Source: Mycobacterium sp. OAS707
Lineage (GTDB): Bacteria; Actinomycetota; Actinomycetes; Mycobacteriales; Mycobacteriaceae
DNA: 64,000 nt
NCBI RefSeq assembly: GCF_014873705.1
Contig: NZ_JADBDS010000001.1
Coordinates: 1,860,001 to 1,924,000 of the forward strand
Reading direction: 5' to 3'
In this document: positions 48,365 to 58,319 of the stretch, piece after piece
Numbering within the stretch: position 1 is the first letter of the stretch
How the letters are laid out: each line of letters begins with the position of its first letter
The notes under the pieces: model-generated
What the model was told of the DNA's origin: nothing
Database searches by the model: none
What the model saw: only the letters and a program-made list of their open reading frames with translations
Program-made: the position numbers and the translations under genes

Positions 48365-49999
48365 TCAGGCCGCGACGGGCTCCTGAGTGGGCTCGGCCTT
48401 ACACGCCGGTTCGACCGGGCCGCACGTCGGTTCGAACGTGAAAAAGCCGTTACCCAGGGCAACGAACGCCTGAAGCGGGTTCAATATGAATGGCTTGGTG
48501 AGCGAATTGGGCAGCGCCACCGCCGTTGCCGGACCCGCGGAAGTTTGGATCGTGACGGACTCGCCGGCGTCCACGTAGATGCCCTTGTCGTGGTTGCCAG
48601 CGAACATGTCATTGACCCAGCCGACCATCAGGACCTGCGCGGCCGCCACATTCTGCGGCTTCGAGAAACCCGAAGCCAATTGTTGCGAGAACTGGATCAG
48701 CGGGTTGCCGCCCCGCATCGAGTCGACATGGGAGCCGCCGACCAGCGTGACCCCGATGAACTGATCCGGGCGCGCCGCGAGCAGCGCCTCCGTGCCGACG
48801 CCGAACTGGTTCCAGAAGTACTTCGGCGAGGCGAGTTGGTAGATCGGGATGTCGGCGGGCACCTTCTTCAGCGACGCCGCCGCCGTGCCGTCCAAGGGGA
48901 CCCCGTCGAGCATGACGACCCCGGCGAGCCTGTCGACGGAACCGTTGTCGGCCATGTAGCCGGCGGTGCCCGCGACGAGGCCGCCGCCGAGCGAGTGGCC
49001 GACCAATACGACCCGGTCGGGAATGGCGCCGGTGTACCCGGCGGCCAGCGCGCTGTCGGCCAGCGCCGTGTTGCCGTCAGCGAACAGGTTCGCGACCGTC
49101 TGCTGCATCCGCGGCGCGCCCAGCCAGCAGGCGTCGCAGGACAAGAAGTTCGACGTGATGGTCGGTGCGACGACGATGCTGTTGGTCTGCTCTGCGAGCG
49201 CGGCCGCCGTGTGGCTGTACCACGGGCCGCTGGCCAAAAAGCCGTGCTGCAGATAGATCAGCCGCGTCGGCGGTTCGGCGCTGTTCGGGATGTACCAGTC
49301 CGCGGGCACGTCGTAGCCTTTCGCGCAGTCGAGCCGCAGCGTCGAGCTGTGCACGGTCACTGTGCTGTTCGGCGGAAGAGTCGGCGGTCCGCCGACCAAC
49401 CTGGTCGCAAGGCCGTACAGGTTGAAGACGAGCGTGCCGATCGCGCTGAGCAGACCCGAGAACGGTGGCGTTGTCGCCGTGGACGTCACCGCCGCACGGC
49501 GCGGTGCCGCGAACGCGACTGCGGCTGTCTTCGGCGCCGGGGCGGGTTCCTCGATGGCAGGCGTGGATACCGGCGCGACGTCGGCCACGGATTCGACAGC
49601 CGACTCTGCGGGTTCTGTGGCTTTCTCTGACTCTGGTTCGTCGGCCGCTTTCTTGGCCGTCTGCTTCGCCGCGGGCTTGTGCCCGACGGTTGTGCGCTTG
49701 GCGGGCTTGGTCTCGGCCTTCTCTGCGGTATCCGAACCCTTGGATTCCTTGACAGTCGCCGGCTCTTCGTCGGCGGGTTTCGCGTTGGGCTCGGCCTCGT
49801 CCCTGCCCGGCTTCTCGCTAGCGGCGCCCGAATCTTCTTTGTTTTCAGTCGGTTTCGCCGACTCCGACGAGGTAGCACCGTTGGCGGCCGAGCCGTCACC
49901 TTCGTCGGCGATCGCCACGCCCGCCCCGGCGATCATCGCCGCCGCCACGCCAGCGGCCACCATCACCGCGCCCAACCACGCCGAGAACCGGTCCGTCAC
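48365..49999 (-). CDS. Secreted alpha/beta hydrolase with long charged linker
   Basis: A 544-residue protein. The N-terminal hydrophobic segment (AVMVAAGVAAAMIAGAGVAIA) is a signal peptide; about 150 Lys/Glu/Ala/Pro-rich residues follow. The catalytic domain (about 210-520) carries LDCAKGYDV, LQHGFLASGPWYSH, SCDACWLG, LVGHSLGGGLVAG (Ser) and GGSHVDSM (His), all mirrored in domain 2 of the adjacent fusion protein. GTG 49999 is chosen with AGGAG six bases before it. It lies 81 bases upstream of the fusion gene and is probably co-transcribed. It is divergent from pknK. Confidence 0.82.
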   Translation of the reverse strand: MTDRFSAWLGAVMVAAGVAAAMIAGAGVAIADEGDGSAANGATSSESAKPTENKEDSGAASEKPGRDEAEPNAKPADEEPATVKESKGSDTAEKAETKPAKRTTVGHKPAAKQTAKKAADEPESEKATEPAESAVESVADVAPVSTPAIEEPAPAPKTAAVAFAAPRRAAVTSTATTPPFSGLLSAIGTLVFNLYGLATRLVGGPPTLPPNSTVTVHSSTLRLDCAKGYDVPADWYIPNSAEPPTRLIYLQHGFLASGPWYSHTAAALAEQTNSIVVAPTITSNFLSCDACWLGAPRMQQTVANLFADGNTALADSALAAGYTGAIPDRVVLVGHSLGGGLVAGTAGYMADNGSVDRLAGVVMLDGVPLDGTAAASLKKVPADIPIYQLASPKYFWNQFGVGTEALLAARPDQFIGVTLVGGSHVDSMRGGNPLIQFSQQLASGFSKPQNVAAAQVLMVGWVNDMFAGNHDKGIYVDAGESVTIQTSAGPATAVALPNSLTKPFILNPLQAFVALGNGFFTFEPTCGPVEPACKAEPTQEPVAA

Positions 50000-50175
50000 G
50001 CGCGTCTCCTGTCGTTGACGGCGCAAAGGTAACGCGCAGGGCGGGTTGACGGAGGCGTTTATTTCAAATGCAGGCGGCCAGTCGGCGGCGGCGCATCCGC
50101 GGTCGCGGCCCTGTAGATCGGTTTATGCTCAGGTCAGCGGCCATGGCACGGCCATGGCGGATATCGAGACGACCG

Positions 50176-53100
50176 ATGGTAAGCAGCGACCCGCTGCCCA
50201 CGCAGGGGGACATTTACGCCGGAGTCCCGGCGGAGTTGGTGGCTGCCGGTTTCGAAGATCCCCAGGAAATCGGCCGGGGCGGCTTCGGCGTGGTGTATCG
50301 CTGCAGCGAGCCCGAACTCGATCGCACCGTCGCGGTCAAAGTACTGACGGCGGACCTCGAACCGGGCAACGTCGAACGTTTCGTCCGCGAGCAACTCGCG
50401 ATGGGCAAGCTCTCCGGCCACCCGCACATCGTGAGCATCTTCCAGGTCGGCACCACCGCCACCGGCCGGCCGTACATCGTGATGCAGTACCACCCGCACG
50501 GCTCGTTGGAAGCCAAGATTCACGACAACGGACCGGTGGGCTGGGCCGACGCGGTTCACATCGGGGTGAAGGTGGCAGGGGCGCTGGAAACCGCACACCG
50601 GCGCGGGACCATTCACCGCGACGTCAAACCGGCGAACATCCTTCTCACCGAGTACGGCGAACCGCAGCTGACCGATTTCGGAATCGCCAGGGTCATGGGC
50701 GGATTCGAGACCGCCGACGGCGCCGTAATGGGTTCGCCCGCCTACACCGCCCCGGAGGTGCTGCTGGGGCAGGCGCCCGACGTCACCTCCGATGTCTACA
50801 GCCTGGCGTCGACGCTGTTCTGCGCAGGCACGGGGCACGCGGTATACGAACGTCGCAAGGGCGAGCAGATGGTCGCCCAGTTCCTGCGGATCACCAAGCA
50901 CCCCATCCCGAACCTGCGCGACTCCGGTCTGCCCGCCGACGTGTGCACGGTGATCGAACAGGCGATGTCGCGCAATGTCGAGGACCGCCCATCGACCGCG
51001 GCGGCATTCGGGGAGCAGTTGCGCGAGGTGCAGCGAATGCACGGATTGCCGGTGGATGAAATGCCAGTGCCGATTCCGGCGCCGACCATCCGGTACAACC
51101 CACCCCGCTCCCCCGGCACGCCGTCAGGTTCGTATCCGGCGCGGACGATGACGCCGCCCGTACCCGCCACCCGGTTTCAGCTACCCGTGTCGACGAAGCC
51201 GTTGGTCAACCGAGCCCGGTTGATCGACGTGCTACGGGCCGGACCGCCAAAGAAGCTCACCGTGATTCACGGTCCGACCGGCTTCGGGAAGAGCACGCTG
51301 GCCGCGCAGTGGGCGAAGCTGCTGAGCGCCGAGGGCGTCGCGGTGGCGTGGCTGACCGTGGATCACGACGACAACAACGTCGTCTGGTTTCTGTCCCATT
51401 TGATCGAGGCCATTCGAGCCGTGACACCCGCGCTCGCAACGGAACTCGGCGAAGTGCTACAGGAGCACGACGATGAGGCGGAGCGTTACGTGCTGACCTC
51501 GTTGATCAACGAGATCCATGAGACGGGCACACGTATGACGCTGGTGATCGACGACTGGCAGCGCGTGACCGACCCTGCGACCATCGGGGCGCTGCTGTAC
51601 CTGCTCGTCTACGCCTCTGATGACCTGAACGTGGTGGTGACCAGCCGCAGCCAGAGCGGCCTGCCGATGAGCCGGATGCGGATGCAGGACCAGCTCCTCG
51701 AAATCGACGCCACCGCACTGCGTTTCGACGTCGCCGAGTCGAAGAACTTTTTGGTCGACCTCAGTGGGCTGGACTTGGACCACGCCGATGTCGAGGAGTT
51801 GACCACCAAGACCGACGGCTGGGTCGCCGCACTCCAGCTGGCGTCGTTGTCGCTGCGCGGCCGCGACGATCCCGTGCAGCTGATCGACACGATGACCGGC
51901 CGCCACCACGCGATCAGTGAGTTCCTTGCCGAGAACGTGCTCGACACCCTGGAACCGTCGATGCTCGACTTCTTGCTGGCCACCTCGATCACGGAGCGGA
52001 TCTGCGGAGACCTGGCGTCGGCACTGTCCGGTGTTCCTGACGGCCAGGCGATGCTCGAACAGGTCGAGGAACGAGATTTGTTCCTGCACCGCATCGACGA
52101 CACGTGGTTCCGCTACCACCAATTGTTCAGTGACTTCCTGCAGCATCGGCTCGGCCGCGATCCCGACCGGGTCGTGCGCCTGCACCGCGCGGCATCCACT
52201 TGGTTCGCCGATCGGCAAATGGTCAGCGAGGCAGTCGATCACGCGCTTGCGGCCGGTGATGACGAGCGCGCAGTAACGCTCGTCGAGAACGGCGGCATCG
52301 ACCTGGTGGCCAAGTCACAAATGGCCACGCTGATCGGGTTGATCGGCAAGCTGCCTTCGGCCGTCGTTCGCTCCGACCCGAGGCTGCAACTTGCGCTCGC
52401 GTGGGCCAACATCGTGCTGCACCGGATCCCCGCCGCCGAACAGGCCCTGGATCTGATGGAAGCCCGGATGACCAAATACGGCATCACCGACGAAGAGATC
52501 GCGGACATGCGCGCAGAAGGCGGCGTCGTGCGGGCAGTGGCCGACCTGCGCTCGGACCGCCTCGCGGGCATCGACGAACACATCTCGGCATGCCTTCAGC
52601 GACGAGAAACGCAGCGGCCCTTCGCCGTAGGCGTGGCGGCGACCGTGTCCACCTTCGCCGCCGCGTATCACTACAACCTCGAGGAGGTGAACCGGATCCA
52701 GTCTTGGGCGGCGCCCTACGCCGAGCGCAACGGCGACAGCTTCAACATGGTTCATGGACTCTGCTACACCGGACTGGCCCACCGGCTGATGCTCGACAAC
52801 CCGACGGCGGAGGCCTGCTTCCGCAAGGCTCTCAAGATCGCAAAGCGCTCGGGCGGCAGCCATTCCTACACGGCACGGCTTGCCAGTTCTGCTTTGGGCG
52901 AATTGCTCTACGAGCGAGGCGATCTCGATGAAGCGGCCCGGCTGCTCGAGGAGGGCTACAAGGTCGGCCCCGAGGGCGGCTCGGTCGACTTCAAAATCGC
53001 CCGTTACGTGATCGCCGCCAGGATCAAGGCGCTGCAGGGCGACCGGCACGCCGCGGCGCAACGGCTCGACGAGGCCATCCGGGTCGCGAGGGCGCTGTCG

Positions 53101-53631
53101 CTGAGCCGGTTGCGAGCGATGGCCGAACACGAACGCACGCGGCTCGGGCTTGCGCCGCATCCGGATGCCGACCCGTGGCCGACGACCACCTATGACAGCC
53201 GCCGCCAACCGGTCGACGCGATCGACGAGATCACCGTCCAGTTCGAGGAGGCGTCGGCCATCCGCGTGCTGATGGGCGCCGACGATCAGGAGTCCAAGGA
53301 GCTGGCCTGTCGGTGGGCGCAGGAGTGGGTCGAGCGAACCTCGTCGCCGGCAAGGCCGCAGGCGTTGCTGCGGGCGCGGCGGCTGCTGGGAGCCAGCCTG
53401 TCGGCGGCCGGACACATCGACGAGGCCAAGGCCATCATCGCGACCGTCGCCGCGCAATGCGCACGGCTGAAGATGTTGCGTTACCTCGTCGACGGTGGTC
53501 CGTATGTCGCCGCAACACTTTCGGAGTTGCAGGCCGATCAGCGGTCCGGATGGTGGCGTCCCGAATGGCCGGAGATCCCGCCCGACTTCCTCGATGAAGC
53601 GGTTACTGCGTCAGTGGCGCAGCGGATTTGA
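50176..53631 (+). CDS. pknK: Serine/threonine protein kinase with MalT-like ATPase/TPR region (PknK type)
   Basis: An 1151-residue cytoplasmic protein; no membrane helix. Kinase domain about residues 24-290: GRGGFGVV, VAVKVL (Lys), HRDVKPANIL, DFG and the activation-loop GSPAYTAPE. A Pro-rich linker leads to a STAND/AAA-type ATPase with Walker A HGPTGFGKST (about 360) and VIDDWQR. TPR-like helical repeats fill the C-terminal half. This is the architecture of M. tuberculosis PknK (Rv3080c, 1110 residues), which links kinase signalling to transcription and translation control. ATG 50176 is the likely start; ATG 50143 is possible. Its end overlaps the convergent oxidoreductase gene by 29 bases. 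Confidence 0.9.
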   Translation: MVSSDPLPTQGDIYAGVPAELVAAGFEDPQEIGRGGFGVVYRCSEPELDRTVAVKVLTADLEPGNVERFVREQLAMGKLSGHPHIVSIFQVGTTATGRPYIVMQYHPHGSLEAKIHDNGPVGWADAVHIGVKVAGALETAHRRGTIHRDVKPANILLTEYGEPQLTDFGIARVMGGFETADGAVMGSPAYTAPEVLLGQAPDVTSDVYSLASTLFCAGTGHAVYERRKGEQMVAQFLRITKHPIPNLRDSGLPADVCTVIEQAMSRNVEDRPSTAAAFGEQLREVQRMHGLPVDEMPVPIPAPTIRYNPPRSPGTPSGSYPARTMTPPVPATRFQLPVSTKPLVNRARLIDVLRAGPPKKLTVIHGPTGFGKSTLAAQWAKLLSAEGVAVAWLTVDHDDNNVVWFLSHLIEAIRAVTPALATELGEVLQEHDDEAERYVLTSLINEIHETGTRMTLVIDDWQRVTDPATIGALLYLLVYASDDLNVVVTSRSQSGLPMSRMRMQDQLLEIDATALRFDVAESKNFLVDLSGLDLDHADVEELTTKTDGWVAALQLASLSLRGRDDPVQLIDTMTGRHHAISEFLAENVLDTLEPSMLDFLLATSITERICGDLASALSGVPDGQAMLEQVEERDLFLHRIDDTWFRYHQLFSDFLQHRLGRDPDRVVRLHRAASTWFADRQMVSEAVDHALAAGDDERAVTLVENGGIDLVAKSQMATLIGLIGKLPSAVVRSDPRLQLALAWANIVLHRIPAAEQALDLMEARMTKYGITDEEIADMRAEGGVVRAVADLRSDRLAGIDEHISACLQRRETQRPFAVGVAATVSTFAAAYHYNLEEVNRIQSWAAPYAERNGDSFNMVHGLCYTGLAHRLMLDNPTAEACFRKALKIAKRSGGSHSYTARLASSALGELLYERGDLDEAARLLEEGYKVGPEGGSVDFKIARYVIAARIKALQGDRHAAAQRLDEAIRVARALSLSRLRAMAEHERTRLGLAPHPDADPWPTTTYDSRRQPVDAIDEITVQFEEASAIRVLMGADDQESKELACRWAQEWVERTSSPARPQALLRARRLLGASLSAAGHIDEAKAIIATVAAQCARLKMLRYLVDGGPYVAATLSELQADQRSGWWRPEWPEIPPDFLDEAVTASVAQRI

Positions 53632-55843
53632 CGGAGGCTCGCTCGACGCGCACCGGTACGCCCGTCAGCCGAGCCATCCCGGCCAACTTCTCCAAGTCTT
53701 GTGGCGCGCTGGACATCAGCTGATTGACGTTGGCGCCACCCGCTCCGTTGGCCACGCGCCAGCCGCCGGTCCCCTTGTGGCCCCAGCCATGCGGAACCGC
53801 GACGACGCCGGCGACGATGTCCTTGGTGACCACCACGGGTAGCTCGATCTCGCCGTACGGGGAGGCGATCCGCACCCTGTCCCCATCGACGATGTTGGCC
53901 GCGGCCGCGTCGTCGACGTGCATGCGCGCTGCCTGGACTCGATCCCCGCGCATCAGCAGCGGCGAGTTGTGCATCCACGAATTCTCCGAGCGTGTCTCGC
54001 GCATGCCGATGAGCCGCAGCGGATATCCGCCAGGCGCGTCCCGGCGCGACAGCGCGTCGACTTCAGCGGCGATCTCGTCATGGCGCAACCGCACCCGGCC
54101 CCCGCGGTAGACGACTACCTTGCGCAGCACGCCGTCGCGCAGATTGCGCGCGAGAACCTTTCCGTGCGGATGGTCTGCCGCAAGTCGTGAGAACGACAAC
54201 CCGCCGCGGCGCAGCCCGTAGCGATCTCCGCCTTCGCCCAGCCGGATCACGGCGTCCACCAGCAGGCGCGGAGTCAATCGAATACCGAAGAGCCCCAATA
54301 TCTTTCGTATCGCAGCCAGCGCGATCAGTCCCGGCGTGCGCCACCACATCCTGCGGGTGAGGTCGTCGATCACCTGCCACTCCTCGCGGGCCTGCCCTGC
54401 GGGAGCGACGACGGCCTCGGTGGCCTGTCTGAACGGCGTTGGCTGCAGCGTCTGGAACGGCAGCGGGAAGTCGTCGCGCTCGTACATCGTCGCCGCGGGC
54501 AACACGTAGTCACAGTGCGCGAGTGTCTCGTTGACGTAGAGGTCGATGCCGACCATCAACTCCAAGGACGCCAGCGCCTTCTCTAATTCGTTGCCGTTGG
54601 GCACCGATAGGGCCGGATTGCCCGCGCTGACGAACAACGCGCGCACCTGTCCTCGGCCGGGTGTGGTGATCTCCTTGGCCATCACCCCTGCGGGCTCGGA
54701 CATCAACACCGATGGGAAGCCCCCGATGCGCGACCGACGGCTGCTGTAGCTGGTTCGCAGCAGCGCGCCGAGCACCTTCATCCCCCACCGCTCGCCCGGA
54801 ATGCCGAGGGTGCCGAACATGCTGCCGCCCGGCACATCGAGGTTGCCTGCGACCAGGTTCACTGCGTCCAGCAAATACGTTGTGAGAGTGCCGTTTTCAC
54901 CCGTGCTGGTACCCACCCGGCCGTACACCGCGGCCCGCGCCGTGCGCGCGAGGTCGCGCGCTAGTGCCCGCACGACGCCCGGATCGATTCCAGTGCGCGG
55001 CTCGGTGGCTTCCGGGCTGAACGGTCTGGCCAACAGTTCCAGCCAGGCGACGCTGTCGGCCTGACGGGCCAGCGCGGTGCGGTCGGCGAGGTTCTCTTCG
55101 AACAACACGTGGAGGACAGACAGCAGCAGGAAGGCGTCCCCGTCGGGGACGATACCCAACCATTCGAACTGGGCCGCGGTCTCGGTCTTGCGCGGATCGA
55201 TGACGATGACCCGGCCGCCTCGCTTGACGATGTCGTGCATCCGGTCTTTGATCCGCGGCACTGTCAGCACGCTGCCGTGTGAGACAACGGGATTCGCGCC
55301 GATCACCACGAGCAGATCGGTGCGCAGAATGTCGGGCACCGGCAGCGCGAGCGGCGAGCCGTACAACATCTGGCTGGCCACGAAGCGGTTGTTGACGTCC
55401 TGGGACCCGGCAGTGAAGACATGCAAACGCGGGCCGAAGGCGTTCATCAATGTCGCAAGGCCCAGGGTGTGTGAGTAACTGAAGGCACCCGGGTTGCCGT
55501 AGTACCAGCCGATCGCGCCGGAACCGTGCTTGCGGTGAATGGCCGTCAGCCGGGCGGCGATATCGGTCATCGCGTCGTCCCAGCTGACCGGGTCGAAGCC
55601 ATCCGCTCCACGCCGCAATGGCTGAGTCACGCGGTCGGGGTCGTTGACGACCTCGGTGAACGCGATGCCCTTCTGGCAGGCGAAGCCCGCAGACAGCGGG
55701 TGGTCCTTATCGGGACGCAGCGACACCAACCGGCCGTCGTCGACGGTCGCGATCATGCCGCACAGCGGCTCACAGATCCGGCAGAACGTCGCTTTTTGGA
55801 CTGGAGCTTTCTGAACGCCAGCCTTGCGCTCGACGTTCGTCAA
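53603..55843 (-). CDS. Molybdopterin-dependent oxidoreductase (Rv0197-like)
   Basis: A 746-residue member of the DMSO-reductase family. The N-terminal 4Fe-4S site is CRICEPLCG...FACQKG (four Cys). The molybdopterin guanine dinucleotide-binding domains follow (VVIGANPVVSHG, VYGRVGTSTGENG, LPAATMYERDDFP), and the C-terminal beta-barrel has PHGWGHKGTG and ANVNQLM. It starts with TTG 55843, behind AGAGG, three bases after the mkl stop. Substrate unknown. I see no twin-arginine signal, so it is probably cytoplasmic. Confidence 0.87.
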   Translation of the reverse strand: MTNVERKAGVQKAPVQKATFCRICEPLCGMIATVDDGRLVSLRPDKDHPLSAGFACQKGIAFTEVVNDPDRVTQPLRRGADGFDPVSWDDAMTDIAARLTAIHRKHGSGAIGWYYGNPGAFSYSHTLGLATLMNAFGPRLHVFTAGSQDVNNRFVASQMLYGSPLALPVPDILRTDLLVVIGANPVVSHGSVLTVPRIKDRMHDIVKRGGRVIVIDPRKTETAAQFEWLGIVPDGDAFLLLSVLHVLFEENLADRTALARQADSVAWLELLARPFSPEATEPRTGIDPGVVRALARDLARTARAAVYGRVGTSTGENGTLTTYLLDAVNLVAGNLDVPGGSMFGTLGIPGERWGMKVLGALLRTSYSSRRSRIGGFPSVLMSEPAGVMAKEITTPGRGQVRALFVSAGNPALSVPNGNELEKALASLELMVGIDLYVNETLAHCDYVLPAATMYERDDFPLPFQTLQPTPFRQATEAVVAPAGQAREEWQVIDDLTRRMWWRTPGLIALAAIRKILGLFGIRLTPRLLVDAVIRLGEGGDRYGLRRGGLSFSRLAADHPHGKVLARNLRDGVLRKVVVYRGGRVRLRHDEIAAEVDALSRRDAPGGYPLRLIGMRETRSENSWMHNSPLLMRGDRVQAARMHVDDAAAANIVDGDRVRIASPYGEIELPVVVTKDIVAGVVAVPHGWGHKGTGGWRVANGAGGANVNQLMSSAPQDLEKLAGMARLTGVPVRVERASVKSAAPLTQ

Positions 55844-55846
55844 AAG

Positions 55847-56926
55847 TTACCTCTCGACGCGGGGAATTGCCCCCGTCGGCGCGTCGTCGTCCAGCGAGCG
55901 GTGCCGCGCGGTGGCGCCTTCACCGAACTCAGACGCCGAATATTTGTGGGTGCCCTCGAGGTCGTCGCGGATCGCTTCCTGCGCCTGCGGCGGAAGGGTG
56001 TGCATGATCTCGCGGACACGCGCCTGCCTGCGGCCGACGGCCTGGCGCTCGGGCATGCCGGGGGTCGCCTGGATCTGCGGCGGCACACCCTGGATCTCCT
56101 CGACACCACCGTCGTGGTGACCGGCATCAACCATGGCCTGCTCTTCGGCCATCGTCGACTCGTCCTTCTCCTCCGACATACCGATGGGACCGATACGGCG
56201 GCCGTTGAGGAACTGGCGGACGACGGGCTCGTCGCTGGTCAGCAACACCTCGCGGGGGCCGAACATGACCAGGTGCTTGCGGAAAAGCATGCCCATGTTG
56301 TCGGGCACCGTGCGGGCGATGTTGATGTTGTGCGTGACGATCAGGATCGTGCAGTCGATCTGGGCGTTGATGTCGATCAGCAGCTGGGACAGGTACGCGG
56401 TACGGACCGGGTCAAGACCGGAGTCCGGCTCGTCGCAGAGGATGATCTGCGGGTCGAGCACCAGCGAGCGGGCCAGGCCGGCGCGCTTGCGCATACCGCC
56501 GGAGATCTCGCCGGGGAACTTGTTCTCGTCCCCGCCCAAGCCGACCAGCTCGAGCTTCTCCATGACGATGTTGCGGATCTCGCTTTCCTTCTTCTTGGTG
56601 TGCTCACGCAAGGGGAAAGCGGTGTTGTCGTACAGGCTCATCGAGCCGAACAGCGCGCCGTCCTGGAACATGACGCCGAACAGCGTGCGGATCTCGTAGA
56701 GCTCTTTCGCCGAGCACTCGATGATGTTGGTGCCGTCGACGATGATCTTGCCGCGCTCGGGCCGCAGCAGGCCGATCAGAGACTTCAGGAACACTGATTT
56801 ACCGGTACCCGACGGGCCCAACAGGACGCTGACCTCACCGGCCGGGATCTCCATGGTGACGTCTTCCCAAATTCGCTGGGCCCCGAAGGACTTCGTCAGT
56901 CCTTCTACTTGAATTCCGATGCCCAC
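55847..56926 (-). CDS. mkl: MCE transport system ATPase (MceG/Mkl)
   Basis: A 359-residue ABC ATPase, the length of Rv0655. Walker A GPSGTGKSVF (about residue 36), signature SGGMRKRAGLARSL, Walker B IILCDEPDSGLDP and switch VTHNINIART are complete. The long C-terminal tail (about residues 255-359, with GMPERQAVGRRQARVRE) is typical of MceG and needed for Mce lipid import, such as cholesterol or fatty acids. GTG 56926 is chosen with AAGGA upstream. No mce genes are in the window; this ATPase serves several such loci. Confidence 0.93.
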   Translation of the reverse strand: MGIGIQVEGLTKSFGAQRIWEDVTMEIPAGEVSVLLGPSGTGKSVFLKSLIGLLRPERGKIIVDGTNIIECSAKELYEIRTLFGVMFQDGALFGSMSLYDNTAFPLREHTKKKESEIRNIVMEKLELVGLGGDENKFPGEISGGMRKRAGLARSLVLDPQIILCDEPDSGLDPVRTAYLSQLLIDINAQIDCTILIVTHNINIARTVPDNMGMLFRKHLVMFGPREVLLTSDEPVVRQFLNGRRIGPIGMSEEKDESTMAEEQAMVDAGHHDGGVEEIQGVPPQIQATPGMPERQAVGRRQARVREIMHTLPPQAQEAIRDDLEGTHKYSASEFGEGATARHRSLDDDAPTGAIPRVER

Positions 56927-57066
56927 GCGCGATCCTTCCGCCAAGTATTTCAGCCCCAGCCACATGCCTCCCGCCTGTGGCTTGAGTCACTGTAGCTTAC
57001 GCCGTCTGACCACGACACACGTCTTGCGTCACATTGTGATCGACCCTAAACACACCCTAGACGCAG

Positions 57067-57103
57067 CTGTGGGGCGGACCTGTTTGCCAGATCCGCCCCA
57101 CAG
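57067..57103 (-). terminator. Hairpin terminator after rplL
   Basis: A perfect 12-base stem, CTGTGGGGCGGA (57067-57078) with TCCGCCCCACAG (57092-57103), and a 13-base loop. It starts ten bases past the rplL stop. No U-run. Confidence 0.7.
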
Positions 57104-57112
57104 GTGATGAAA

Positions 57113-57505
57113 CTACTTGACGGTAACCGTCGCGCCTGCGGCCTCGAGCTTGGCCTTGGCCTCCTCGGCGGCTTCCTTGGCGACCTTCTCGAGCAGCGGC
57201 TTGGGAGCGCTGTCGACCAGGTCCTTGGCCTCCTTGAGGCCCAGGCCGGAGACGATCTCGCGAACGACCTTGATGACGCCGATCTTCTTCTCGCCTGCAC
57301 CCTCGAGGATGACGTCGAACTCCGACTGCTCCTCGGCGGCCTCGGCGGGGGCGCCACCAGCGGCGGGGCCGGCAGCCGCGACGGCGACCGGAGCAGCGGC
57401 GGTGACCTCGAAGGTCTCTTCGAACTTCTTGACGAACTCAGAGAGCTCGAGCAGCGTCAGTTCCTTGAACGCGTCGAGCAGGTCGTCGGTGGACAGCTTG
57501 GCCAT
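57113..57505 (-). CDS. rplL: 50S ribosomal protein L7/L12
   Basis: A 130-residue stalk protein. The N-terminal dimerisation helix ([20 protein letters not shown]), the Ala/Gly hinge ([15 protein letters not shown]) and the C-terminal factor-binding domain ([20 protein letters not shown]) are all present. It recruits EF-Tu, EF-G and IF2. It follows rplJ by 48 bases and is last in the operon. Confidence 0.98.
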   Translation of the reverse strand: MAKLSTDDLLDAFKELTLLELSEFVKKFEETFEVTAAAPVAVAAAGPAAGGAPAEAAEEQSEFDVILEGAGEKKIGVIKVVREIVSGLGLKEAKDLVDSAPKPLLEKVAKEAAEEAKAKLEAAGATVTVK

Positions 57506-57553
57506 GTGTGGTCCTTCCTTACTTACTTACTTACGTGTGTGGAGTTGATGGAT

Positions 57554-58126
57554 CTATTCGGCGGCGTCGTCGGACGGCGCCGGGCTTTCGGGTGCAGCGT
57601 CGGCGGGCGCCTCGGCAGCTCTCTTCTCTTGCAACGCGGCTGCCAGCCGGGCGACCTGCGACGCGGGAGCGTTGAACAGGCCAGCGGCTTTGGACAGGTT
57701 TGCCTTCATCGCGCCGGCCAGCTTGGCCAGCAGCACCTCACGCGACTCCAGGTCGGCGATCTGTTCGACCTCGGAAACGCTCAGCGCGCGGCCATCCATG
57801 TAGCCGCCCTTGATGACCAGCGCCTTGTTGTCCTTGGCGAAGGTCTTCAGCGCCTTGGCGGCGTCGACGGCCTCACCCTTGACGAACGCGATCGCGGTCG
57901 GACCGACGAACAGTTCGTCGAGCCCGTCGATGCCTGCCTCCGCCGCGGCACGCTTGACCAGCGTGTTCTTGGCGACCGTGTAGGTGGCTGAGGCACCGAG
58001 CGAACGGCGCAGGTCCTTGAGGTTGGCCACGGTGAGTCCGCGGTACTCGGTGACCAGAGTGGCCGTCGAGTCCTTGAACTGCTCGGCGATGTCGGCGACC
58101 GCGGTGGCCTTTTCAGCTTTGGCCAT
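57554..58126 (-). CDS. rplJ: 50S ribosomal protein L10
   Basis: A 190-residue stalk base protein. The 23S-binding part contains [20 protein letters not shown] and AKNTLVKRA; the C-terminal helix that binds L12 dimers is Ala/Glu-rich. ATG 58126 has GAGGAGG six bases upstream; the frame before it is the leader. It is first of the rplJ-rplL pair and probably autoregulated through the leader. Confidence 0.97.
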   Translation of the reverse strand: MAKAEKATAVADIAEQFKDSTATLVTEYRGLTVANLKDLRRSLGASATYTVAKNTLVKRAAAEAGIDGLDELFVGPTAIAFVKGEAVDAAKALKTFAKDNKALVIKGGYMDGRALSVSEVEQIADLESREVLLAKLAGAMKANLSKAAGLFNAPASQVARLAAALQEKRAAEAPADAAPESPAPSDDAAE

Positions 58127-58312
58127 GCATTGCCTCCTCGTGGTTGGTATCGGGTTGTCCCGCTTCAGAGCCGCACGAGGGCCGGAAATGACGAACGCCC
58201 CGACGCAGACAGGTCGGGGCGTGAAAGAACAAGCCTCGTCCTCCTGCGTGGGCCGCCGGGACAATCCCGGACCTTCAACCGATTACTCGGTGACCGACGG
58301 TCTTCGGTGGAA
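58127..58312 (-). ncRNA. L10-type leader of rplJ-rplL
   Basis: About 185 bases of untranslated leader. It contains paired blocks: GTCCGGGATTGTCCCGGCGG and the hairpin GCCCCGACCTGTCTGCGTCG closing with GGGC (58197-58220), plus CGCAGGAGGACGAGG in the loop. This layout is that of the L10 leader bound by the L10-L12 complex to control translation; identity is from position and general shape, not a covariance search. Confidence 0.6.
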
Positions 58313-58319
58313 CTGGTCA

